The notes under the pieces: model-generated
Told to the model about the DNA's origin: nothing
The model's database searches: none
What the model saw: only the letters and a program-made list of their open reading frames with translations
Position numbers and translations under genes: made by a program
NCBI GenBank assembly: GCA_025062095.1
Contig: JANXAZ010000022.1
Coordinates: 1-58,426 of the forward strand
Direction: 5' to 3'
From: Geminicoccaceae bacterium
GTDB taxonomy: Bacteria; Pseudomonadota; Alphaproteobacteria; Geminicoccales; Geminicoccaceae
DNA length: 58,426 bases
Shown here: positions 45,118 through 53,013 of the stretch, one piece after another
Position numbering within the stretch: the first letter of the stretch is position 1
Layout of the letters: each line of letters starts with the position of its first letter

Positions 45118-45779
45118 GCACCCACGGCCCTTTGCGCGTCGGCATCGGCGGACCCGTCGGATCGGGCAAGACCGCGCTCTGCGAAGCGCTGTGCAAGGCG
45201 CTGCGCGACTTCTACGACATGGCGGTGATCACCAACGACATCTACACCAAGGAAGATCAACGCATCCTCACCGAGGCGGGAGCGTTGCCGGCCGAGCGCA
45301 TCCTGGGCGTCGAGACCGGCGGTTGTCCGCACACCGCGATCCGCGAGGACGCCTCGATCAATCTCGCCGCCGTGGCCGAGATGCGGCGGCGCTTTCCCGC
45401 TCTCGAGCTGCTGTTGATCGAATCCGGCGGCGACAATCTCGCCGCCACCTTCAGCCCCGAGCTCGCCGATCTCACCATTTACGTCATCGACGTGGCCGAA
45501 GGAGAGAAGATCCCGCGCAAAGGCGGACCCGGGATCACCCGCTCGGATCTGCTCGTGATCAACAAGATCGACCTCGCCCCTTTCGTCGGCGCCCGGCTGG
45601 AGGTGATGGCGGCGGATGCCCGGCGCATGCGGGGCGAGCGACCTTTCGTGATGACCAATCTCAAAACCGGTGAAGGCCTCGACGAGATCATCGCCTTTTT
45701 GATCCGGGCCGGGGGTCTGCCCGATCGCGGCTGGCGGCCGGCCGCGAAGGACTTGCGAGCGGGGCCGCCGCGCGCTTAA
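45114..45779 (+). CDS. ureG: Urease accessory GTPase UreG
   Basis: This SIMIBI-class GTPase of 221 residues powers nickel delivery. The P-loop is [10 protein letters not shown] (about residues 13-22). The nickel-binding Cys-Pro-His is in [20 protein letters not shown] is the switch region, and VINKIDLAP is the guanine-specificity motif. It starts at the ATGA overlap with ureF. It completes a full urease set (D, A, B, C, E, F, G). No nickel or urea transporter is visible in the window. Confidence 0.96.
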   Translation: MSTHGPLRVGIGGPVGSGKTALCEALCKALRDFYDMAVITNDIYTKEDQRILTEAGALPAERILGVETGGCPHTAIREDASINLAAVAEMRRRFPALELLLIESGGDNLAATFSPELADLTIYVIDVAEGEKIPRKGGPGITRSDLLVINKIDLAPFVGARLEVMAADARRMRGERPFVMTNLKTGEGLDEIIAFLIRAGGLPDRGWRPAAKDLRAGPPRA

Positions 45780-45813
45780 CCGGCGGAGCGCGCTCGAAAA
45801 AAAGGATCGCTCC

Positions 45814-46596
45814 GTGCCGCGTTTCGCCGCCAATCTCTCGATGATGTTCACGGAAGTCCCGTTCCTCGAACGTTTCGGCCGCGCCGCCGCGGCCGGCTTC
45901 GAGGCCGTGGAGTTCCTGTTTCCGTACGAGTTCGCACCCGAGGCGATCGCCGCCGAGCTCTCCCGCCACGGTCTCGTCCAGGCGTTGTTCAATCTGCCGC
46001 CCGGGGACTGGGGGAAAGGCGAACGCGGGATCGCCGCGCTGCTCGGCCGCGAAGAGGAGTTCCGCACCGGGGTCGAGAAGGCTCTCGCTTACGCCGCCGC
46101 CACCGGCTGCACGACGCTGCACTGCATGGCGGGCGTGGTGGCGGACAGCGCCGACCGCAGCCGGCACGAACGAGCGTACGTCGACAATCTCCGCTACGCC
46201 GCGCGCCGCTGCGCGCGAGCCGGCATCACGCTGGTCATCGAGCCCATCAACACGCGCGACATCCCCGGATATTTTTTGAACTACCAAGCCCAGGCCCGCC
46301 AGATCATCGAGAAAGTCGGCGAGCCGAACCTCAAACTCCAACTCGATCTCTATCACTGTCAGATCATGGAGGGCGATCTCGCCCGTCACATCGAATCTTA
46401 CGCCGACATCATCGCCCACGTGCAGATCGCGGGCGTACCCGAGCGCCACGAGCCGGACGTGGGCGAGATCAACTATCCGTATCTCTTCGACGTTCTGGAT
46501 CGTGTCGGCTATTCGGGGTGGGTCGGTTGCGAGTATCGCCCGAAGGGACGTACCGAGGACGGGCTCGGTTGGTTCGCTCCGTACCGCCGACGCTGA
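45814..46596 (+). CDS. Hydroxypyruvate isomerase family protein, possible OtnI
   Basis: This TIM-barrel isomerase of 260 residues belongs to the Hyi/OtnI family. Conserved parts are NLSMMFTEVPFLERFG at the start, FNLPPGDWGKGERGIA, LVIEPINTRDIPGYFL (with a metal glutamate), and LQLDLYHCQIMEGD. Members isomerise hydroxypyruvate or 2-oxo-tetronate. The nearby genes for 3-oxo-tetronate kinase and its decarboxylase favour the OtnI (2-oxo-tetronate isomerase) role, though they are convergent and 504 bases away. The start is GTG at 45814, behind AAAAAAAGGA. It lies 34 bases after ureG and could be transcribed with the urease operon. Confidence 0.87.
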   Translation: MPRFAANLSMMFTEVPFLERFGRAAAAGFEAVEFLFPYEFAPEAIAAELSRHGLVQALFNLPPGDWGKGERGIAALLGREEEFRTGVEKALAYAAATGCTTLHCMAGVVADSADRSRHERAYVDNLRYAARRCARAGITLVIEPINTRDIPGYFLNYQAQARQIIEKVGEPNLKLQLDLYHCQIMEGDLARHIESYADIIAHVQIAGVPERHEPDVGEINYPYLFDVLDRVGYSGWVGCEYRPKGRTEDGLGWFAPYRRR

Positions 46597-47100
46597 CCGC
46601 GGCGGATCGCGGCTCGGGGCTCGGAGATCCGTGTTTCGGCCTCGCGCCACCGGAGCGGAACGACCCGGCGTTCGGAGCAGACGAGCCCGATTCCCCGAAC
46701 GCTCGGCAGGCTCTCGTCGTCATCGGGCGTGCGACCGTTCTCCTGGCGCGGGTGCTCGCCGAAAGCGCCTCGACGACGAAAAGCGGATCGCGCTCCCCCT
46801 GCGCGCGCGGGGCGCGCGCATCACGGGGACGTCGGCGACGCGACACGTGCCGTCGCCGATCGGGATCGCGGCTTCGACCCGCACACGGCAGGGCGAGCGC
46901 CCTTCCGACCGGCGGTCGATCTCCCCTACACTCGGCGATGGTCGTGCCGTGCTCGCCGCTGCCGGCCGCCGTCGTGCGACTACGACGCTCGACGTGTTCG
47001 CAACGGCCCTCCGCTTCTCTTTCGAAGCGGAGGAACGCCACCACGGTCATCCGTCGACGCGCACGGTTCGCGGCCGGGGAATCATGCTACGCTGCTTCGG
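46597..47100. other. 504-base convergent gap without a supported gene
   Basis: It lies between the isomerase gene and the class II aldolase gene. A minus-strand frame starting at 47050 (MTVVAFLRFEREAEG...) and a plus-strand frame are open, but both turn into arginine-rich low-complexity sequence and lack family features. I see no clear terminator, repeat or RNA gene. Confidence 0.45.
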
Positions 47101-47739
47101 TCACGCCGGAAACCGCCGGCGCAGCTCTTCGACTTGTTCGCGCGTGAGCGGCCGCAGAGGCCGGCCCCGGAGATGGACGAAGAGCTTGGCCGTCTCTTCG
47201 AGCTCCTCGATCGCATAGGTCGCGGCTTCCAACGAGGAGCCGGCGACCACGGGTCCGTGGTTCGCGAGCAAGATGGCGTGGTGGCGGTCGGCGACCGCCT
47301 CCACGGCGCGTCCGAGTTCCGGGTCGCCGGGAGGGATGTAGGGCAGGAGCTTGAGCCGGCCGACGCGCATCACGTAGTACGCGGTGAGCGGCGGGATGGG
47401 CTCGTCGGGGTCGAGCCCGTCGAGGAGACTCACCGCCACCGACCAGGTGGAATGGAGGTGGACGACCGCCCGCGCCGAGGGTCGCGCGCGATACATTCCG
47501 AGGTGCATGGGCACTTCTTTGGTCGGCGGATCCCCCGCGCGATGCCGTCCTTGCGCATCGAGGCGCGACAAGCGCGCGGGATCGAGATCGCCGAGACAGA
47601 CGTTGGTCGGCGTGGCGAGAAAGCCGCCGTCCTCGAGCCGGACCGAGAGGTTGCCGGAACTGCCGAAGGTGAGGCCGCGCGCGAACAACGAACGCCCGAT
47701 CCGGCAGATCGCCTCGCGCAGCCGCGTCTCCTCGCTCAC
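47101..47739 (-). CDS. otnC: Class II aldolase/adducin protein, probable OtnC decarboxylase
   Basis: This zinc-dependent aldolase-fold protein of 212 residues is predicted to decarboxylate 3-oxo-tetronate 4-phosphate to dihydroxyacetone phosphate. The N-terminal RGLTFGSSGNLSVRL and the zinc histidine pair in AVVHLHSTWS are present. The third metal histidine is in ILLANHGPVVAG, and a glutamate is at TKEVPMHLGMY. GTG at 47739 overlaps the stop of the kinase gene (GTGA), matching the kinase-decarboxylase order of known tetronate operons. The assignment to OtnC rests on that coupling; fuculose- or ribulose-phosphate aldolases share the fold. Confidence 0.85.
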   Translation of the reverse strand: MSEETRLREAICRIGRSLFARGLTFGSSGNLSVRLEDGGFLATPTNVCLGDLDPARLSRLDAQGRHRAGDPPTKEVPMHLGMYRARPSARAVVHLHSTWSVAVSLLDGLDPDEPIPPLTAYYVMRVGRLKLLPYIPPGDPELGRAVEAVADRHHAILLANHGPVVAGSSLEAATYAIEELEETAKLFVHLRGRPLRPLTREQVEELRRRFPA

Positions 47740-49004
47740 GGCATGACCTCCAGAGCGCGCAAGAAGAAATCGCGCTTGCCGAAATTGCCGCTCTTGAGCG
47801 CGAGCGCGAGCCGCGGCCCCTTGCCGATGCTCACCGTGGCCGGCACGCCGGGATCGATTTCGCGCCCGATCGCGAGACCTTCGATACCGAGTGCCTTGAC
47901 CACGGCTCCGCTCGTCTCGCCCCCGGCGACCACGAGCCGGCGCGCTCCCGCCGCCACGAGCTCGCGCGCGATCACCGCCATCGCTTCCTCGACCACCGCA
48001 CCCGCGCGCTCGCGCCCGAGCTCGCGTTGTACCGCGCGCACCTCCTCCGGTGGCGCGCTCGCGTAAACGAGGACGGGTCCCGAGGCCATGTGCTCGCGCG
48101 CCCAGGCGATCACCTCGTGCAGCTCCTCGCCGCGGGCGAGCGCGCGCGGATCGAGCTTGCGCGCCGGCCGCTCGGTGCGGAAGGCCTCGATCTGAGCGAG
48201 CGTGGCCGCCGAGCAGGAGCCCGCGAGCACGACGCCGGGACCGGGCACCGAGGGCAGGGCGGCGGCATCCGCGCGTCGCGGCAAGAGCCCCTTGCGCCGG
48301 AAGTTGGCCGGAAGTCCCATCGCCACCCCCGATCCCCCGCTCACCAGAGGGTGGTCGGCGACCGCTTCGCCGATGGCGCGCAGGTCCTCGTCCTCGAGAC
48401 AGTCGACGATCGCCCAGCGGCAGCCCTCGTGGCGGAGCTCGGTCAAGCGGTCGCGGATGAAGGCCGGCCCGCGGCGTACGGTGGGATAGGCGACGAGCCC
48501 GACCTTGCGTGTCGTCTGTCGCCCCAGGACGCGCACGAGGTCCGGATCGGTCATCGGGGTGAGCGGATGGTGGGCCATGTGGGTCTCGGAGAGCAACCGA
48601 TCGCCCACGAAAAGATGCCCCATGTACACCGTTCGCCCGTTTTCCGGGAAGGCGGGACAGGCGACGACGATCTCCGCTCCCAGCCGATCGGCGAGCGCAT
48701 CGCCCACCGGGCCGATGTTGCCTTGCGGCGTGCTGTCGAAGGTCGAGCAATACTTGAAGAAAATCTGGATCGCGCCGCGGCTGCGCAACCAGTCCAGGGC
48801 GAGCAGCGAATCCGCCACCGCTTCCTTCGGTGGCGCCGTGCGCGATTTGAGCGCGATCGTCACCGCGTCCGCCTCGTCGAGCTCGAGATCCGGACGCGGC
48901 ACCCCGATGAGCTGAACCGAACGCATGCCGTTGCGGACGAGCATCCCGCAGAGATCGGTGGCTCCCGTGAAATCGTCGGCGATCGCACCCAGAAGCAGCG
49001 CCAT
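47736..49004 (-). CDS. otnK: Four-carbon acid sugar kinase, probable 3-oxo-tetronate kinase
   Basis: This 422-residue kinase of the DUF1537/SBD family phosphorylates a 3-oxo-four-carbon acid at C4 in threonate or erythronate breakdown. The N-terminal substrate domain has GAIADDFTGATDLCGML and FKYCSTFDSTPQGNIGP. The C-terminal nucleotide domain has RLVVAGGETSGAVVKALG and FGKRDFFLRAL. The start ATG at 49004 is well placed. It is coupled to the decarboxylase gene. The usual dehydrogenase (LtnD) and a dedicated regulator are not in the window, so the module is incomplete here. Confidence 0.9.
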   Translation of the reverse strand: MALLLGAIADDFTGATDLCGMLVRNGMRSVQLIGVPRPDLELDEADAVTIALKSRTAPPKEAVADSLLALDWLRSRGAIQIFFKYCSTFDSTPQGNIGPVGDALADRLGAEIVVACPAFPENGRTVYMGHLFVGDRLLSETHMAHHPLTPMTDPDLVRVLGRQTTRKVGLVAYPTVRRGPAFIRDRLTELRHEGCRWAIVDCLEDEDLRAIGEAVADHPLVSGGSGVAMGLPANFRRKGLLPRRADAAALPSVPGPGVVLAGSCSAATLAQIEAFRTERPARKLDPRALARGEELHEVIAWAREHMASGPVLVYASAPPEEVRAVQRELGRERAGAVVEEAMAVIARELVAAGARRLVVAGGETSGAVVKALGIEGLAIGREIDPGVPATVSIGKGPRLALALKSGNFGKRDFFLRALEVMP

Positions 49005-49060
49005 GACCGGTCTCCCATTCCCTTCGGGCTCTAGCGCAGGAGCCCCGGGCTCGCGAGGCC

Positions 49061-49088
49061 CTTGATCGGATGGCCGCTCCTCCCATCT
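49061..49088 (+). promoter_or_regulatory. Predicted heat-shock (sigma-32/RpoH) promoter
   Basis: CTTGATC (49061-49067), a 14-base spacer and CCCATCT (49082-49088) fit the RpoH consensus CTTGAAA-N(11-16)-CCCATNT very well. It lies about 100 bases before hsp20, exactly the gene class expected. The leader of about 90 bases has room for an RNA thermometer. Confidence 0.55.
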
Positions 49089-49188
49089 CCAAGGCGGTCC
49101 GGATGCCGAAGACGGGTCCGGCCCGTTACGAAATCGGCGTGTCCTCTGCGGAGCGCCCCGAAGTCGCGATCGCTCGATGGAGGATCGG

Positions 49189-49629
49189 ATGACGACGATC
49201 GACCTGCGTCCTTTCTATCGTACCGTCCGCGAGTTCGACCGTCTCGCCAGCCGGCTCGTGGCGAGCGTGACGGCGGTCGACACCGGCCCGGCCTTCGACA
49301 TTCTGGAGACCGGTGCGGACCGTTACGCGGTGCATCTCGCGGTCCCCGGCTGGCGTCGAGACGAGCTCGCCATCACCGTCGAAAACGGCGTCCTCGTCGT
49401 GCGGGGCGAGCCCGCCCCCGAGAAGAGCGAGGCGCGGTGGATCCAGCGCGGAATCAGCCGCCAACCCTTCGAGCGGCGCTTCGCGCTCGCCGAGCACGTC
49501 GAGGTCAAGGGCGCGCGCCTGGAGAACGGCTTGCTCGTGATCGAGCTCGCGCGCGAGCTGCCCGAGGCCCTCAAGCCGCGGGTGATCCCGATCGCCACCG
49601 AGACGAGCGGGCTCGCCGCGGCGGCGTGA
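49189..49629 (+). CDS. hsp20: Small heat shock protein, Hsp20/alpha-crystallin family
   Basis: This ATP-independent holdase of 146 residues binds unfolding proteins under stress. The alpha-crystallin domain spans about residues 32-125, opening with FDILETGADRYAVHLAVPGW and including ENGVLVVRGE and ARLENGLLVIELAREL. The C-terminal IxI/V-type anchor is VIPI. The start ATG at 49189 is preferred to ATG 49177 because GGAGGA (49179-49184) precedes it. It resembles IbpA/HspH of alphaproteobacteria. It is followed by a dnaJ-like gene, and a sigma-32-like promoter precedes it. Confidence 0.93.
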   Translation: MTTIDLRPFYRTVREFDRLASRLVASVTAVDTGPAFDILETGADRYAVHLAVPGWRRDELAITVENGVLVVRGEPAPEKSEARWIQRGISRQPFERRFALAEHVEVKGARLENGLLVIELARELPEALKPRVIPIATETSGLAAAA

Positions 49630-49668
49630 GATCCACGATCGGCTTGATCGTCCGTCCGGCTCGTGAGA

Positions 49669-49707
49669 GGCACAGGGGCGACGGCCGCGGTCGTCGCCCC
49701 TCGTGCC
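49669..49707. repeat. Strong hairpin between hsp20 and the dnaJ-like gene
   Basis: GGCACAGGGGCGACG (49669-49683) pairs with CGTCGCCCCTCGTGCC (49692-49707) with one bulge and an eight-base loop. There is no T-tract, and it stops 16 bases before the dnaJ-like ATG. It may act as an mRNA processing or stability element, partial terminator, or translational control. Confidence 0.55.
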
Positions 49708-49723
49708 GTTCGGAGACTTGGCC

Positions 49724-50650
49724 ATGAGCCGCTCGCTCTACGACGAGCTCGGTGTGCCGCGGAACGCGAGCGAAGAAGAAATCGCTCGTGCCTTCCGGCG
49801 CCTCGCCAAGACCTGCCATCCCGATCTCCATCCCGGCGACAAGGCGGCCGAAGAGAAATTCAAGCGGATCTCGGCGGCCTACGAGATCCTTTCCGACAAG
49901 AACAAGCGCGCCCGCTACGATCGCGGCGAGATCGACGAGATGGGGCGCGAACGGGCGTTCGCCGGAGGCGGGTTCGAAGCCGGCGGCGGCTTCCGCCCCG
50001 GTGGCGGGGGCTTCCGGTTCGAGTTCGGCGGGGCCGGGCTCAACCTCGACGAAATCTTGGGCGACCTCTTCGGCCGTCGGCGCGGCCCGCGCAGCGGCGG
50101 TCCCTTCGGCGGTTTCACCGGCGGGTTCGGGGCGGGCTTCGAGGCCGAGGCCGGGGAGGACGTCCGGGTCGCGACCGAAGTGGATTTCCTCACCGCGGCG
50201 CGGGGCGGTACCCGTCGCGTCGTGCTGCCCGACGGCAGCGCCGTCGACGTCACGATCCCCGCCGGGACGAGCGACGGTACCGTGCTGCGTTTGAAAGGCA
50301 AGGGCAGACCGGGCCCGGGCGGGCCGGGCGACGCCCTGGTCGAGGTGAAAGTCGCGCCTCATCCCGTCTTCCGCCGCGAGGGCCTCGACATCCTCGTCGA
50401 CCAGCCGGTGCCGCTCGCGGTCGCGGTCAGGGGCGGCAAGGTACGCGTACCCACGTTGGACGGCGAGGTCGCTCTGACCGTTCCCCCGCGCACCAATTCC
50501 GGCACTCTGTTGCGCCTGAAGGGCAAGGGCATCAGGGACGCGCGCACCGGCCGACAGGGCGACCAACTCGTTCGCGTTATGATCGAATTGCCCAAAGAGC
50601 CCGATCTACTCGAGCTCGTCGAACGCTGGGCCGCGCATCGCGCGGGCTGA
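49724..50650 (+). CDS. DnaJ/CbpA-type J-domain co-chaperone
   Basis: This 308-residue protein is built like CbpA (DnaJ class II). It has an N-terminal J domain (residues 1-65) with the HPD motif in KTCHPDLHPGD, which stimulates DnaK ATPase. A glycine/phenylalanine-rich linker follows (about 80-140; GGGFRPGGGGFRFEFGG). Two C-terminal substrate-binding domains complete it, with repeated GxxxRLKGKG motifs (VLRLKGKGRPG and LLRLKGKGIRD). The zinc-finger domain of DnaJ is absent. ATG at 49724 behind CGGAGAC is preferred to 49703, whose extension would enter the hairpin. It probably shares the hsp20 transcript. Confidence 0.92.
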   Translation: MSRSLYDELGVPRNASEEEIARAFRRLAKTCHPDLHPGDKAAEEKFKRISAAYEILSDKNKRARYDRGEIDEMGRERAFAGGGFEAGGGFRPGGGGFRFEFGGAGLNLDEILGDLFGRRRGPRSGGPFGGFTGGFGAGFEAEAGEDVRVATEVDFLTAARGGTRRVVLPDGSAVDVTIPAGTSDGTVLRLKGKGRPGPGGPGDALVEVKVAPHPVFRREGLDILVDQPVPLAVAVRGGKVRVPTLDGEVALTVPPRTNSGTLLRLKGKGIRDARTGRQGDQLVRVMIELPKEPDLLELVERWAAHRAG

Positions 50651-50674
50651 CAACCGCACTCGGACAGCTACCGC

Positions 50675-51643
50675 TCACCGCTTGGCCAAGCCGAGCCGCT
50701 CGAGGACGTCTGCGGCTTTGTCGGCGAAGCTGCGCGCGAAGGCCGTGGCCGCCTCGGGCCCGTCCCAAATCGGCTGGACACCGCGCGCCTTCAACGCCTC
50801 TCGGACCTCGGGCGAGGCGTGCGCCTCGGCTCCGGCTTCGGCCAGCCGCCGGACGATTTCGGGCGGCAAGCCCCTGGGCCCGATGAAGGCGAACCAGTTC
50901 TCGTAAGTCCAATCCGAACCCACTGTCTCTTTCAGCGTCGGAACCTCGGGAAAGACGGGCGAGCGCTGCGGCGCCATGACCGCGAGCGCCCGCAGCTGGC
51001 CAGACTCGATGAGCGCCTTGCCCTCGATCGGCGAGCCCGTGAACATCGTGATCCCGCCCGCGACCAAATCCTTGAGCGCGGGGGCGCCACCGCGCGAGGG
51101 GATCCACTTGATGCGATCGGTCTCCATTCCTTGGCTGGCCAAGAGCCCGGCGATGGCCATGTGCCAGGAGCCGCCCTGACCCGAACCCGATGCGCTGAAG
51201 GTCCCCGCAGGCCGGCGGCGCACGTCTTCGAGCAATTCGGAAAGCGTCTTCCACGGAGCATCGGCGCGCACCGTGACCCCGGCGGGGATGATCGTGATCC
51301 GCGAGATGATGGTGAAGCTCTCCGGACCGATGTCGGCGAGGCCGACGGTGCGCAAAAAGGCGAGCTCGGGCGAGCCCACCCCGAGCGTGTATCCATCGGG
51401 GGTGGCGTTCGCGATCGCCGCATGGCCGACCACCCCGCTGCCACCCGAGCGGTTGACGACGTTGACCGGGACCTTGAGCTCTTTTTCGAGCCCGGCGGCG
51501 AAAATCCGGGCCGAGATGTCGGTGCCCCCGCCCGCGTCCCACGGGACGATCACCGTGATCGGCCGCTCGGGATAGGCGGCTTCGGCCATCCCCCAGAGCA
51601 GCGTGGACAAGAAAATCCCGTAACAAGCGTGGCGACGGCGCAT
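50675..51643 (-). CDS. Bug/TctC-family extracytoplasmic solute receptor
   Basis: This periplasmic binding protein of 322 residues belongs to the Bug (tripartite tricarboxylate transporter TctC) family, whose ligands are small carboxylates, amides or aromatic acids. A signal peptide ends near GMAEAAYP. ITVIVPWDAGGGTDISAR (about residues 30-47), VVNRSGGSGVVGH and PDGYTLGVGS are family hallmarks. No tctA or tctB membrane genes are near, as is common for orphan Bug receptors. It lies 75 bases after the sugar dehydrogenase gene on the same strand, possibly one unit. Confidence 0.92.
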   Translation of the reverse strand: MRRRHACYGIFLSTLLWGMAEAAYPERPITVIVPWDAGGGTDISARIFAAGLEKELKVPVNVVNRSGGSGVVGHAAIANATPDGYTLGVGSPELAFLRTVGLADIGPESFTIISRITIIPAGVTVRADAPWKTLSELLEDVRRRPAGTFSASGSGQGGSWHMAIAGLLASQGMETDRIKWIPSRGGAPALKDLVAGGITMFTGSPIEGKALIESGQLRALAVMAPQRSPVFPEVPTLKETVGSDWTYENWFAFIGPRGLPPEIVRRLAEAGAEAHASPEVREALKARGVQPIWDGPEAATAFARSFADKAADVLERLGLAKR

Positions 51644-51718
51644 CGAAGCCTCCCCTCCTGCCGCTCGGGAACGATCGAAGCCCGTGCGAGGCGGCGTGGG
51701 AAGCGCTCCGTGCGCGTA

Positions 51719-52903
51719 TTAGCTCCGCGTCGCGGGCGGGCCCAACCGCCACAGCGCGCCGCGCGCGCTGTCGTCGAGCAGATAGAGCGCACCGTCGGGG
51801 CCGACGCGGACGTCGCGGATGCGCCCGATCTCGCCTTCGAGCAAGCGGTGCTCGCGGATCACGCGACGACCGTCGAGTTCGAGGCGCACGAGCATCTGCG
51901 CGGCGAGCGCGCCTACGAAAAGACTTCCCTTCCACGCCGGGACGGCCTCCGCGTCGTAAAAGGTCATGCCCGAAGGTGCGATCGAGGGCACCCAGACCCA
52001 CAGGGGGTCCACGATCCCCGGCATCGTCTTGCCGTAACCGATCGGCAGACCGGTGTAGTCGACGCCGTGCGTGACGAGCGGCCAGCCGTAATTGGCGCCT
52101 TTTTCGATCACGTTGACCTCGTCTCCGCCCCGCGGCCCGTGCTCGTGCTCCCACAGCTCCCCCGTGCGCGGATGCAGAACCAGACCTTGGGCGTTGCGGA
52201 TCCCCATGGCCCAGATCTCGGGTCGGGCGCCCGGCCTTCCCACGAAGGGGTTGTCGGGCGGGATGCGACCGTCGCGCTCGATCCGGACGATCTTCCCGGC
52301 GAGGTCGTCGAGCTTTTGCGCGCGTTCCATCTCGCCGCGATCGCCGGTCGAGACGAAGAGCCTGCCATCGGGGGCGAAAACGAGACGCGAGCCGAAATGA
52401 CGGCCACCGGTTCCCGGCGGATCGCAGGTCAAAATCACCTCGAGATCGCGCAACCGCTGGCCGTCCAGCCGCCCGCGCGCTACCCGCGTCGCCGCCCCGC
52501 GCCCGATCGGTGCGGCGTAGGAAAGATAGACGAGGCGGTTGGTAACGAAGTCGGGATCGAGCGCGACGTCCAACAACCCGCCCTGGCCGCGCGCCCACAC
52601 CTCCGGGACGCCTTCGATCGGACGCGGATCGAGCCGGCCCGCAGGGTCGATCCGGCGCAACCGGCCCGGCCGCTCGGTCACGAGAGCGCCGCCCTCGGGA
52701 AGAAAGGCGATCGCCCAGGGATGCTCGAGCGGTCCCGCGATCCGCGCGAGCTCGAGCTCCACACCGTCGATCCGCACGAGCTCCCGGTCCCGAGCGGCGA
52801 GCGCACTCGCGCCGACGCCCACCTGCAGCCCTCCGCAGGTGGTCGCGAAACTGCCGAAGATCGCGAGCGTCGGCAGGGTCCGGATCAGGGCACGGCGATC
52901 CAT
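51719..52903 (-). CDS. PQQ-dependent aldose sugar dehydrogenase-like protein
   Basis: This exported six-bladed beta-propeller protein of 394 residues resembles soluble aldose sugar dehydrogenases (YliI/Asd), which oxidise sugars in the periplasm with PQQ. The leader has basic MDRRALIR and a hydrophobic core; a cysteine in TTCGG hints at a lipid anchor, but the lipobox is not standard. Typical motifs are LEHPWAIAFLPEGGALVTER near residue 58, the catalytic-type histidine in GTGGRHFGSRLVF, GIRNAQGLVLHP, and WEHEHGPRGGDEVN. The ATG at 52903 follows GGGAGA. Genes for PQQ synthesis are not in the window. Confidence 0.88.
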   Translation of the reverse strand: MDRRALIRTLPTLAIFGSFATTCGGLQVGVGASALAARDRELVRIDGVELELARIAGPLEHPWAIAFLPEGGALVTERPGRLRRIDPAGRLDPRPIEGVPEVWARGQGGLLDVALDPDFVTNRLVYLSYAAPIGRGAATRVARGRLDGQRLRDLEVILTCDPPGTGGRHFGSRLVFAPDGRLFVSTGDRGEMERAQKLDDLAGKIVRIERDGRIPPDNPFVGRPGARPEIWAMGIRNAQGLVLHPRTGELWEHEHGPRGGDEVNVIEKGANYGWPLVTHGVDYTGLPIGYGKTMPGIVDPLWVWVPSIAPSGMTFYDAEAVPAWKGSLFVGALAAQMLVRLELDGRRVIREHRLLEGEIGRIRDVRVGPDGALYLLDDSARGALWRLGPPATRS

Positions 52904-53013
52904 GGTCGCTCTCCCGAAAGCACGGAGCGTCCGCGGCTTTTCCGAAGCCAAGATAGACTTGTCGAGACGGGCGGGAACCTGCTTGATCGCGCGCGTTCGC
53001 GCCCGGAGGCTCC

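Noticed and set aside
46469-47050. Minus-strand frame (193 codons) in the gap after the isomerase gene
   Set aside because: The first 15 residues look protein-like, but the rest is low-complexity, and it runs antisense into the isomerase gene.
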